Shown here in pieces: positions 34,067 to 46,700 of a stretch of DNA of 64,000 bases. Source of the DNA: Paragordius varius (Eukaryota; Nematomorpha); assembly GCA_964247055.1 (NCBI GenBank), contig OZ176053.1, positions 6,696,001-6,760,000 of the forward strand. Reading direction: 5' to 3'. A model generated the notes under the pieces. That model was given only the letters and a program-made list of their open reading frames with translations. It searched no databases and was not told where the DNA came from. The first letter of the stretch is position 1. Each line of letters starts with the position of its first letter. Position numbers and translations under genes: made by a program.

Positions 34067-35257
34067 TTAAAATAACCGCATAAATGCAAAGTTTTCGCGA
34101 TAATTTTTAAATATATGCTAAATTTTGACATCAAAAAAATATTTTTTTTAAAAACATACTCTTAGTAAATTCAATTTTTAGCAAAACTTGGTTGTGTACT
34201 TCCCATTATTTTTGGGCATGTTGAAAACGGTATTAAAACACTTTAATATACTATAAAAAACACTTTTGTTTTATAATTTGATGATGCTGAACATTTCTAT
34301 CACCTCAAAATTTTGTTTTATTCTTTTGCAAATTTTTGTCAAAAAATTGTGTTTTTATAATTTATTAAAAGAAAACGAACCTTTAAATTAAAATTCTAAA
34401 GCGACAGAAATGTTTAATATCAGCAATAATATAGAAAAAGTGTTTTTTAATATCTAAAGCGTTTTTATATCGTTTTTATTTCTAAAAAAAGGATGAAAAT
34501 TTATAATAAAGGTATTTATTTTTTTAAAAATATTTTCTTGTCCAAATTTATTGTGCAATCCTAGCTTTTATTATGAAAGATCCTCTTTTAGAGAAGTAAA
34601 AAAATATGGGACTGTCGGAAATATTAAATTATTTTTTTAGTTTTTATAACTAGTTTATGATATATTTCAGTGATATTTTTTGAGAAGCATCCAGCCTTCA
34701 TCAAAAAATATTATTCAAAAAATGGGCGCAAAATTTGTCATTTTCTGGTATAAACATCCAAAAAGTCTAATTAACTTTCTTATATCCCTCGTCCGGTCCA
34801 GAACAAAAATGTGAATGAGAATACCGATACGGTTTCCTATCAGAAAATATATTTTTCATCAGTTTATTTTTTTACATCCTTCAAATTTCGGACGTAGTGT
34901 TTATTACAAAATTTTATCGCGAAATCTCGGCATTTTGCGTTTATTTTAAAAGAACTCCGTTTTCGAAGGGCAGAAATATTTGAGACATTCAGAGCTCGAT
35001 CTGAAATTTAAGATTTTAACAAAATCTGCGTAAATTTTTCCATTTGATATGAAGGAATTGCCTCTAAATATAACTAAAGAAATCATATCGAACAAAACCA
35101 AATAAACTAAAATAATCCTGACTGTCATGTCATCAGGAGATATATATATATATATAAATATGTTTATTTATATATACATTTAAAATATATTTTCTCAGCT
35201 CTAAAAACATAATTCTATACCAATTAAGCTTATGATATACAATTTTAAGCGCAACCC
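34067..35257. other. Intergenic upstream of MRPS17
   Basis: A TA-rich stretch (35140-35158) lies about 100 bp before the MRPS17 start. No defined promoter element was seen. Confidence 0.4.
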
Positions 35258-37558
35258 ATGCGGACACCCATATACCGTGCCTATAAGAATTTAAGATGGG
35301 TTAGGCGACGTTTAATTTGGGAACCATGGAAGGGCAAAGTTGTATCAGCTATAAGCAATTTGGGGATTGGAGTAGGCACAGTAGGGCCCATTGATAAGAA
35401 ATATCCCAACATACGCTTTGTTACATGCACAAAAATGATATTAGATGACTTTTTGAAAATGGTATTCTATTTTATTAAGTTTTAGTATTTTGATGAAAAA
35501 GAAGTTTTAAGTGTATATGATCCATCAAGTTTAGCAGAGGAAGGCGATACAGTACTTATTAAAAAATTAGACAAACCCTATTCCAAAGACGTTCATTTCA
35601 CGTTAGCTGATGTTGTATATAAGGTATATTTTATTGTCTTTTGTATAAGTGAATACCTCAGATTACAATAAATTTAGATATTTTATTTATATATGTAACA
35701 CCCAAAGGCCATTTTAGAGATTGAAGTTTAGCACAAAATCATAAATATTGGATAAAAATCTCATCTCAAACTTTTTGTCAATTATCTTTATAAGTTTTTT
35801 GAAAAAAAAACACAAATAGGCAAATAGTATATCATTAGAATTGGGTGATTTATGACGGCATTTTATAACAAATTAACGTGCAATTTTTGAGTTCATAAGA
35901 AATGTTCTGGTTTTTAATCCTGTACACGTCAAAATTCGTAGGCAAAGCTTGTAATGACACAAAAACTGACAGAATACATAATATTTCGCAACGCTTTCCT
36001 AAATATAACTCTAGATACTTTTATATACTACAGCCACGTTAGTACAGCTGAAGGATGAAAAATGCCATAAAATCGCTCAAATAAGGAAAGATATCTGTTA
36101 ATAAATTTAGTAAATCACAAATCAATGATTACAACCATATTAAAATTTACTCTACGACAATACGGCCAGCCCCTGGCGTGCCGCTGACTGAAACTAATAA
36201 ATATACAACCTACCATGAAGACAAAATTAAAACAATCCCCTTTGCTTTAAATCAACCACATATATTTTTTTGACCATACTTTTTGTTTGATATAGATTCA
36301 ATTGATCATATCATCCAAGCATGTGAGGTGGCTAGGTCATAACACACCAACAAAAATATCTTAATGAAATACATATTTTCCGATTGAAAATCAAGGATTT
36401 AATTGTGTTATTTAAGCCATACGAATCCTTTAAAAGAGTTACCACTTTTGTAGTAATTGAAAATCGCAAAATTTGCGCACATTATGATCAATTGAACGCA
36501 AAATGCCCTATTCTAAAAAATATAATTAAAAATACTATTTTGCGGAGCCTGAACTCAATTTGAAATGCAAAGATTTGCGATAAAATATGTTTATATGTGG
36601 TAGATTATGACATGAAAAAATATTTTTGAAAAATTTATCAAAATTATAATAATATGAATTATATGGTATATTAAAGCATGGTAAAATCGCTATAAAACAC
36701 TTCAAGACATTATAATATTATTTATATAATTCGGTGACGAACATTTCTATCATTTGACGTTTTTAAAACATTTGTGCCTCTCCAAATTTAAGTATATTTT
36801 TTGAAACATTTTACATGTAAGACGAAAATCAAAATTTGGAAGTAATTGATATGTATTATCAAATTATACAGAATAAGTTTATTTTATCGATTATTTATTA
36901 CATTCTTTATATGACCTAACTATCGCAATCTTAAATATGCTATTAGTTTTAATTTGTGGGCCTTTCTATCCTATATTTCAGTATATTATCTTTTATATGA
37001 GGCTTTGAACATTTTATAAATTTATTTTTAGGATATATTTTAGCATATATTTAATTGGTTAAATTTGTCTCAACCATGGCCCTTTAAAATATTTCTGCAG
37101 CCCGCGAGAAGTTTTAATTCAAAATTTTACGTAATCTAAATGAAATAGATTTTCTTAAGCAAATTTTTTCGAATTTTGGCAATGACGCGAAAATTGTTAG
37201 AATAAATAGTTGTTTTTACAGCTTTATATTTATTTTAAAATAATGCGTCCCATGAAGCCATTTGTGTTGGACATCCTTGTTCCGGAAATTAAAAAAATAT
37301 TGACGAGTTGATTTTGAATATAAAAAATAATTCAATGATGTTTATTAGATTGGTAATATTGTGGACCCAATAACAGGACGAAGAATATTAGGGACGGAAT
37401 TTAGTGACGATATTGACGATGTTAAGCGTGTCCATGAATTTATGAGGAAAACGCATGAACCTGAAATGTTGAACGAAAACTCATTCAAAGATCCACAAAA
37501 CTATAATTATGTCTGTGATATTTACGAAAGAACTAGGGATAACTTTTCTAAATACTAA
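35258..37558 (+). CDS. MRPS17: Mitochondrial ribosomal protein uS17m (183 aa)
   Basis: Exons 35258-35461, 35486-35623 and 37349-37558; 552 coding nt in frame. uS17m binds 16S-type rRNA in the small mitoribosomal subunit. Recognition rests on the S17 core: LDDFLK then YFDEKE (family LDPYLLKYF), EEGDTVLIKKL (family VGDIVLL), VVYKIGNIVDPITGRRI.GT (family VFKVGKVIDPVTGKPCAGT). The N-terminal extension is basic (YKNLRWVRRRLIWEPWK), suiting mitochondrial import or rRNA binding, and the C-terminal tail is charged. Intron 1 is only 24 nt; intron 2 is 1725 nt and holds repeats. Without removal of intron 1 the frame ends at the intron's own final TAG. Confidence 0.93.
35462..35485 (+). other. MRPS17: Ultrashort 24-nt intron in MRPS17
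   Basis: Begins GTATTCT and ends TTTTAG. It separates FLKM from YFDEKE, which are contiguous in uS17m proteins. The TAG of the acceptor is in frame, so retention truncates the protein. Confidence 0.88.
37070..37283. mobile_element. Degenerate hAT-like MITE in MRPS17 intron 2
   Basis: TCTCAACCATGGCCC at one end, internal CTGCAGCCCGCGAGAA, CGTCCCATGAAGCC and GTGTTGGACATCCTTG at the other. Similar to the CAGGGGTG...GACACCCCTG group but eroded. Confidence 0.5.
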
Positions 37559-37592
37559 TAAATTTGTATCATGTTGTATTTAATACGTGTTA

Positions 37593-37810
37593 CACGGACA
37601 AAACTTATAAATATATAAAGACAAATATTTTTTACAAAAGACAACCATACATTTTTAGAGCCAAATACTACTATTTAATTACTATTGTAAAATATTTAAT
37701 TGATTGTGTCGCCAATATACATTAATGATTTATGTTTAAAAAAATCAACAGTTAAAAAGTATTGTTGTCTTTTGAAAAAAAAATTATCTTTATATCTTTA
37801 CTCTTACCGT
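37593..37810. mobile_element. ACGGACAAAACG-family element, copy 2
   Basis: Starts ACGGACAAAACTTATAAATA with AAGACAAATATTTTTT, and ends with inverted TTGTCTTTTGAAAA...TTACCGTATAA. Lies just past the MRPS17 stop, between the convergent MRPS17 and SF3B3 genes. Confidence 0.75.
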
Positions 37811-38420
37811 ATAATTTTAATTTTTAATGTAATTATACCATTTGCACCTTAAGAGTGTCCTTGAACAATTCAAGTTGGTCTTTATCTTCAAATTTTGGCC
37901 CTTAAAATTTTATAAGTTTGGACTTAACCATAAATTTTGCATGTATTTATGTATTTTATTAATTTTCAACCTAAATATGTTGATTTATGATATATTTATT
38001 CATTTAAAATTAATATTTTTGATTAAAAAACCAATTTTTTGTTTCCAGCTAAAGTTTTCAATTCAACAATATATATCTGCATATTAAATAATAATTTAGA
38101 AACATTTGCTTAAAAAACATTCAATTTTATGATTTGGACTATAATTAATCATCTGTAAAAAATTCCAATTTGTCATATGGAACAATTTTTGAAAGAAGAA
38201 CCTAAATTGTTTTTCTAAAAATCAAGCATAATTATAAAAATAAATTAATGAGGTATCACCTAAATTTGCAAATAAAATACATAAAGGTAAATTATTTCAA
38301 AAGTTTATCTTTGGACGGATTTATAATATTGATTTATTTACATTCATAAATATCATCATATTTCCTATACACATACACATTACAAAATAAAAATCTGACT
38401 TTGCTAATAAAAGGCAATTT

Positions 38421-38444
38421 ATATATATATATATATATATATAT
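38421..38444. repeat. (TA)n microsatellite downstream of SF3B3
   Basis: Uninterrupted TA run just past the SF3B3 stop. Confidence 0.85.
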
Positions 38445-38463
38445 GGATAATATAATTTCCTAA

Positions 38464-41400
38464 TTAAAAAGCATATCGCGTCCTTATATCCTCCAATTTT
38501 TTGGATACTTCATTTGGCGTCCGATCTAATTCTTCAGCTATACTCCTTTGTTTGGCATAATCCAAGGCATTAAATTGTTCACATAAATCTCCATCTACGA
38601 TATTTTTTACAGGGAAATAATAGGAACGGAAAGAAAGATGGTCCCGACCCACTAAACTAATGTTTTCGGCTCGCATATGCATTTCAAGATGCTGGAAAAA
38701 ATCGTAATCTTCGTGCGAAGTAAAGGGGAGAAGTAAACCGATTGTACCTAAATGTACGCGCAATATTATTGCCTTATAAAATCATTTTATTTAAATTGTG
38801 ACAAATCAGATTTTCATGAATAAAACTTTAATATATTTCCAATATAATTTTGTATCGTCAAGTGTAAATAAACATTTTTAAAACATTTATGAATAATCTA
38901 AAAGCCATTAATCTCCTATGAATACATGAATTAAGAAATATCATATCTTTTTGTCCATCATATAATTTAAAATATATAAATAACAATTATAAATAAAAAC
39001 TACGATGAAAAAAAACTCTTACCCGATAACGTTGTATAAAGGAGACATTCAAACCCCCCGGGAACAAGGGTAGCTTTTTGCAGTGAAGTTATCGTTTCTC
39101 CCACGTAAAAATGGGCAATCTCTTGGGCTTTTTGTCCAAACAAACCAATCCTATCCCATATAGATCTATTACCGGCTGGATCTTCGTCCGTTAAATTGTC
39201 ATTTATGTTTTGAGGGAGTCTAACAACCGCAAAATTTCCAAATTTATCAGCCAATGCTACAGTGTTGTAATCGAGTAAAAGGGAGGTGTTATTCCACCAA
39301 GGTATAGTCATGTCAGCAAAAGCAACTAATGTATTTTCACGAGATCTAAAACAATAATATGGTATATGTTTTCTAGGTAAAATTACAGGTATATATTTGA
39401 TATCCTGCATAATGATTAATTGAATTGGTATTTTAATATATTATAACAATATACTAATAATACTAATTTGTAATTTATCGCATTCCAAATAATCTAATTA
39501 TATACAGTGTCTTCCCTCAGTGATGCCACAATATTGGCATTATAATCTTTTTTCAGATTAATTAAAATTGTATTATAGAATTCTAATATAATTTTATAAA
39601 TATAATTAAAAAGAGTCCATTGCATTTGTTTAAGTTTATTTGAATAAAATATAATGATAAGAAAAGGTCAATAATATAATTACGAATTTGTCAAATTACC
39701 TATAACGCAAAAAGTGTATTCCATGTTGAATGTCTGCTACAAAAACACGAGATCCAAGTGTTTCGATTTTAACTACGGTAGTAGGGATGGATTTGTTTTC
39801 ACATTTTCGCAACAATTTTCGTCGACCAAGTTCATAAATACGAATATACCTCCCAACACCCACTAAAATGCGTCCCTAATTTAGGAAATAATAATAGTTT
39901 AATAATGTAAGCCAAATTTTGCGGCCCAAAACAAACCATAATCAAAAAGCAGTATATATGGTATTAACAAAAAATGGAACAAAAAGTTTGCCTCATATTT
40001 CTCAAATTGGCTGAAAAAAAATTTAAAAACTTCATACATATACTCTATTTTTTAAAAAATGTCAAACTATGAGAAAACCTCTAATATAAACCAATTTATA
40101 CCCAAAAATTCTGATACATTTATTTAGATACCATATCATTTATTAAGCGTAAGTTAACCTGAAACGGCGTTATAACTGAAGGAATATCCTCCACCATAGT
40201 TTTGTGCAAGAAATCTAGCTTGGCTTCGCGCCATAAAAATGTGTACAGGAAACCGCCAGTGTTTTCCTTGCTTATGAGATTGAAATCACGCACTACTCCA
40301 ACCACCAAATAGAGTTCGTGAGGGGAACGATTCGAAAACCGAACGCCGCAAAGAGAAACAGCTGATTCGTTTTGTGGAAGGGGAACGACCGTGCCTTCTT
40401 GTTCTGCAACGGAAACTCCAGCCTCCCCACTCACTGAAAGACCAGTAAGTCCGGCAGATCGTGCAGGTAGGACCTAGGCAAAAGGTTAATTTGATAATAT
40501 AAATGTTTTTATTTCATTAGAAACTTTGAACTTAATAAACCACAGTGTCTCTTTAATAAGCTAAAAAGTTGAATGAGTCACATTATGTGAATATTCAATT
40601 TTTTATATAGTCATTCTTAGACACCATATGCTAAAATTTATTGCATAACATCAAATTTACTATGATATAAATTATAATTCAATCTCTTTCACCACGACAT
40701 TTTAAATTTGCCAATATATGTTGGGAAACTTGTTTTAGCTTAAATTAACATTGGATAGATGTATTACCCTAATTTGCGAGGCCCACATAGCGGTACCCGC
40801 TTTAGGAGACCCAAAAAGTGCTTCCGGAAGTTCTTCGTTCAAAAAAGCAGCCGCCATTTCAGCAGCCAACTCTTTTTCGTTTTGAGCGGCTGATCGGACC
40901 ATCTCTTCAGCCATTTGCTGGCGACGGATGCGTTGACTTTCAGCCGTGTAAGCATTGTGCTCCGATTCGATTAAAGCCAGAGTACCGGATTCGTGATTCA
41001 CGACAAAACGTCGAGGGGTATATCTGAGAGCAAAAATAAAAAAAGGAAATTGTAAAATAATAAAGATAAAAAATCAATTGTGTTCAAAAAACCTTTTTAT
41101 ATCAATAAATAAAAAAATAATAAATTGGGAGATATGAGGAACATAAAATATGTTTAATCCCATAACGTTTGGTCGTTATACGTTATATATAAAATATATA
41201 ATTAGTTTTATTTTAAAATGACTTTTATTATTAATTTGCTGATATTTGCATCATATATTGAAATAAAACCTTATATTAAACACCCATTTATTTTGAAAAG
41301 TGGTAAAAATGATTAAGTATTTAGTATCCAAAAATAATACCCATAAAAATTGGATAATTATGTATTTCTTGTTGTTCAAAACTAACTAATGGGTTAAAAT

Positions 41401-43684
41401 CCACTAAACTTTAAAAAGATATAATGACCACCTCACTGATTAATAATAATATACAGTTTACAGTCTCTTTTTTCCTTTTTTATTTAAGGGAGGACTTAAA
41501 TTGTATCCTGACATGTGAAGGCTTTTAACACTCGCTTGCCAAGGGCTGACAGCGATGATGGAAAAATTGCGTAGTTTAGGATTCAAACTCTGGCACGCAG
41601 TGTGAGAGTCCGGCTCCCTACCTAAAACCCTTTATATCAAGATCAAACTTTCTATTCTATAATACAACTATGACCAAAAACCAATTGATAATTAACTCAT
41701 ATATATATATATATATATAGGATACCTTAATGGCAAGGGTGTAATGTTAAAAACAGCGCCCAATTTTTCCAAAGCCAGGATTCGCAAGGTGTTTGTGCTG
41801 ATTGCAACAATGCCCTCGGGACATTGTTCGCTAGCGAAAGAAGCTGCAAACATGAGTTGATTTGAAATGGGAACGGGGGGAGCAGAACCAGTCGTCCCTG
41901 GTGCTACACTTGAATCCTATTGTATGTTGGGGGAAAAATAGTAAAAGGTGGTAATCAATATATTTGTCATACGTTGAGTAAATACCTCAGGTGACAATAA
42001 CCAAAATATTGGCGTTATGACTCATTATTAATGAAAAATTAAAAAAAAATATAAAATATATAATATATATGAGACATAAATTTTAAAATTATTTACGTGA
42101 TTAGATATAATAAATGATTTTGGTTCATTATAATAGTAAAACATCCACTTATTAGTTTTTAATGCGCATAATAAAAGGTCGGAAAGTGATAATAATTTGT
42201 TTTTAAATGCTGTTTATTAAAAGCTTGAGCATACGAACAAAAAATGTGCAGACGCTATATTTCATTAATATTAAAAAAATTTTGTGAACATTTTATAAAC
42301 AATATAATACCTGTATACTCAGTGGTGTGAGATGGAATCGACTTTCATATCCATAACTTAACCATGTGCGACTCGAAATGGCTAAAACGGCATGCGTGCC
42401 TTGCAACCGAACAGGGAAAAGCTTGACAGCTCGGGAACCCAAATAACGTGTTCGAGTATCCGATAAATCACCAGTAATTTCATCCAAAGATGTTCTAAGG
42501 AGTACACCATTCGCCAACCCTAAAATTATTTAATAATATGGTATAAAGATTCTTATTAGACATATTATAGATTAAGCCGTCGTAAAAAAATTTTGACAAA
42601 AAAACTTAAAACATATGAAATTATTAAGAAGGTATCCCAATTTAAAATTCATGCATGTTTTGACAGAGCCCCTCATCAAAGGCCAAAAAGCAAACAAAGC
42701 AATTTACATCCATAAATGATTTCATAATAAGGCTATAAAAGTGTTAAATAATTAGATTGCTAGCTCCTTTCGTCGTCATAATTTATAGGGCAAAACAAAC
42801 ATTTTAGCATAACCAATCCAAATTTTGGAATATCGATTCCCCATATTATAATATAAAGAAAGCCTTACCAATGTTCAAAAAGTATCCAGTGGGTGGGGCC
42901 AAATGCTTAGCGGTTGCTAATCCTTCCGCCTCAATTTCCGTTTTTGCGGATGGACCTTCGGCTCCTTTATCTGGTCCAGAGCTGACGTTTGCATTAGTTT
43001 CAGTTCCACTTGTACCAGTTTCATTTATGCATAACGATTCAGGTATAGCAGGCAAGGCCTGCATACTCAAAGGACTCAGGCAAGTTAATGGATCAAGACT
43101 TATGATACGTACAGTGTTATCGGCCAAACCGACCGCTAAAAATTTACTCCTTTGTTCTCCGGGTCTGACCATACCCAAACTCATGCAAAGGACGGGAGAT
43201 GGTAGTTCCTTACGTTCCGTGTATTCATTCAATTGTCCTGACTAGGAAAAAACAGACAGGACTTAAAATTATGTAAAAGATTGGGGTATAAACAATCGAT
43301 AGTGTTGCATAGTTAGAGTGGGATTGTTTAAATGCAAGCAAGTATTATGATTGATTTCCATGGATCAAAAATTTCAAAAAATAATGATTTGATGCTAATA
43401 TTATGTCGATTGAAAATCATAATGCCTGAAATTTATTACAAAAGGCCATTAAGCAATCAAAATATATTTCAAATTACCGCATCCATTTCAAAGTAGACAA
43501 TCTCATTCCCTGTTAAAGCTATAACGACTTGTCGATTATTAACAGCACACTTGATAATATGTTTGCGTTGCGGAGCTTTCCATTCATTAACACGTTTATC
43601 GACACGTATATGCCGAATACCTTCCGGATAAATCTAGGTATGTGATTAAATAGAAAATAATGCACTAAATTATCCCAAATATAC

Positions 43685-43759
<75 letters not shown>

Positions 43760-46700
43760 GAAAGTAGCTTTATGATCAATGATCTTTTTTTAAAACAGTT
43801 TTTAATAAAAAAAATTATTTAAGTAGTGTTTAGCTTGAGTTTTATAATTTTGTTAAATTCATAGCCTATTATGCTGCACAAGATATTTAAAGGTCAAAAA
43901 CGAGGGAGTTAAGAATATATTCGATAAATATTACTATGGTCTCAAGAACTGATACAATAAAGATTATTGGCATAAAAATCAATCAATATATATTATGGAT
44001 TGGATTATTACTTGAATAAGGGCATCTGTCCCTAACTGTGAGCAAGCCAAAGTTTGTGTTGTTCCAAGGAATCCAGAATCAGTCACTTCTTCAACCGTTT
44101 CCCCAATCGAAAGAACAAGTGTGGCGTTAACGAAAGAAACCACAATGTAGGAATCAAAACCGTCTACACGCAAGAAAATTTACAAAAACTTTGAAAAAAG
44201 GTTCTGTTTAAAACTTGATTATGTGAATTTTTTAATAAACCTTTTACTTTATAGTGGATTTTGCCTTTTTTTCAAAAAAATTACAAACTTTATTTTAAAT
44301 TAATAAATTTTGCATATTGTATTACTCGTGATGTGTAAAAATACCCTTTACTTAAAATCGATCAATATAGAGAAATCAATCGTGCCATATTAATATAACC
44401 CTAATTTGTCAAAGTTATAAATATTATCGTCATTGGATAATAAAATATAAGACAGAACAATATACCATCAAATTTTTTCTTTACTGTCCATACAGCAGTT
44501 GGATTACCAGGGAGTTCGGACACAGCCATTTCCGTTACCTAATTATGTAAAAAGTATAATCAGATGCTAAAAAATCAAAATTTTAATAAATAAACCTCTT
44601 TAGTAAGAGTAATCATTGAAATTATATATATATATATATATGAAAAAGATACTAACTTCTAATCCGTGTCGTAGAATTTTGAGCGTAGATCGAGAACCAC
44701 GTCCACAAGCCGCATAAAGTTGAGGTGTATCTTCATTCAGCAAATCGGTAACCTAGATAAAATGTATTTTTTTAATTTATATAAATATTTTCATATGATG
44801 GTACGCATATTATAAATTTTTTGGAACTAACACTTAATCAAACGAAATAAATATTATGATTATATTCTAGAAACTTTATAGTTAAAATATTATTTGAACA
44901 ACCGTTCATGTAACCAGCATCACATTTAACAGGTGAATGTTAATTTTGTATGAAAAAAAACATAAAATATCAAAAAAAATGAATAAAATTAAAATCAAAA
45001 CTTTACCAATCACACACAATATAGCGGCGATAATTAACTCAATAAATGTGATGCGTAATGATAACAACATACATACTTGACAATGCAATATAGGCCTCAA
45101 ACTATCAAGTTCATCCACCAAAACCAAATTTTTCAGTCCTCGAGGTGCATAAAAGAATGTGTCGCCCTCCTCCAAAGGCATAGCACTACTGAATTCGGGC
45201 TCATCATCATTATCGCCGAGATGTGCGATTTGATACAGATAACTATTGGCGTTGTTAGAAAATAATTATACATAATATAAAATTCGCCGACTTTTTAATT
45301 TGCGACTTTTTTTAAAAAAAGGTGGGTGGAATATAGTTTATTTTATATAAGCATTGCAATTTTATAAAATACAAGATTGCTAACTTTATAAAGATTGCTA
45401 AATTTAAATTTAATTTTATCTACGGAAAACATTCGTTAGATTATATTATGCGAACTTTTTAATTTCTGACTTTTTTAAAAAAAAAGAAAAATTTTTTTCA
45501 AAAAGATTTGATTAAGAGTACAATTTTTAAATAGAAGGAATAAAGTTTATTTTATATAAGCATTATATTAGAATTTAATTATAATTTTGAATTATAATAA
45601 AAATACAAAGATTGCTGACTTTAAATTTGATTTTATCAACAGAAAACATTTATTAAATTATATTGGTTAAAATATACTATTAGATACTAAAGATGGTATA
45701 AAAAACTATTTTCAAAATTTTTCATTTGTTTAAAATAAACCAAATGATACAGAAAAAAAAGTTGAAAAAAATACTGATTTCCGAATTCTGAGGCGACAAA
45801 AAGAAACCCAGTTTTTAGTACGCACATAGATACAGCCGGACATGGAAGAGTGTCCAAATATTTGAGTCTAATTTCAGAAACTATTCCTTCATCTTCGACG
45901 CCAGTAACCCCATCAGATTTTTTCGTAATAGTCGTAACTTTAAAAATGTCTCCTTGTTCATTTTGAACGAGAATGAAAAAAAGGTTCTGCCAAAAATATT
46001 CAAGATATATATTATGGCGTAAAACTCAGCATTTTTTATGATAATTAAAGGCGTAAACAAATTAATTTTGATAAAAACAATATCAATAATACTTACTAAG
46101 AGAAAAGCTCATAAGTTATTTTAAGAGGATCCCTAAAAACATAATTTTAAGTAAAAAAGTCACGTTATTAGATAAAACATTTAAAGTAATTATTTCATAA
46201 AAAATATATTTTCTATAATTTCCATTCCCAGTAAACCGAGGCCATCTCCTATTAAAGGAACGTTTAATAGCGCTTATAAAATAATTGGCTCTAATCATTT
46301 TCCTATTTTTGGATAAGACACTAGTTTTTAAGTTATGATCGTTTGAAGCGTGGGTAAAAACCTCATAATGAGCCAAAAAAGAAATAAAAAATCAAAATTG
46401 AGTCATTCTCTATCATACGTTAAAAATATCTGGTGAATATTATAATTCAAAAGCTCCATACATGATTCCCAAAGATAAAATAAAGTTAACAAACGAACCA
46501 TGTATTATTAATAAATAAAAAATGTATTAATACGACTATATTTTGATCAAAATTAGTGTGATCTTGTAATAACAATTATTATTTTCAGTTAATAGGACTT
46601 TTTAAGTTAAGTATCCACTGTATATAAGTTAAATATAAAACGCAAACTTTCGTTTTATGCATAGCAGAACAGACAAAAAGAGCACCCCTGTCAGGATCAT

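Noticed and set aside
42871-43245. 124-residue plus-strand frame
   Set aside because: It is the complement of SF3B3 exon 12, whose composition keeps the opposite frame open.
43519-43779. Frame rich in Tyr-Ile repeats
   Set aside because: It reads through a TA microsatellite.
45962-46376. Additional SF3B3 exon upstream of exon 6 from the frame at 46116-46376
   Set aside because: No SF3B3-like residues; exons 5 and 6 join directly in phase and sequence.
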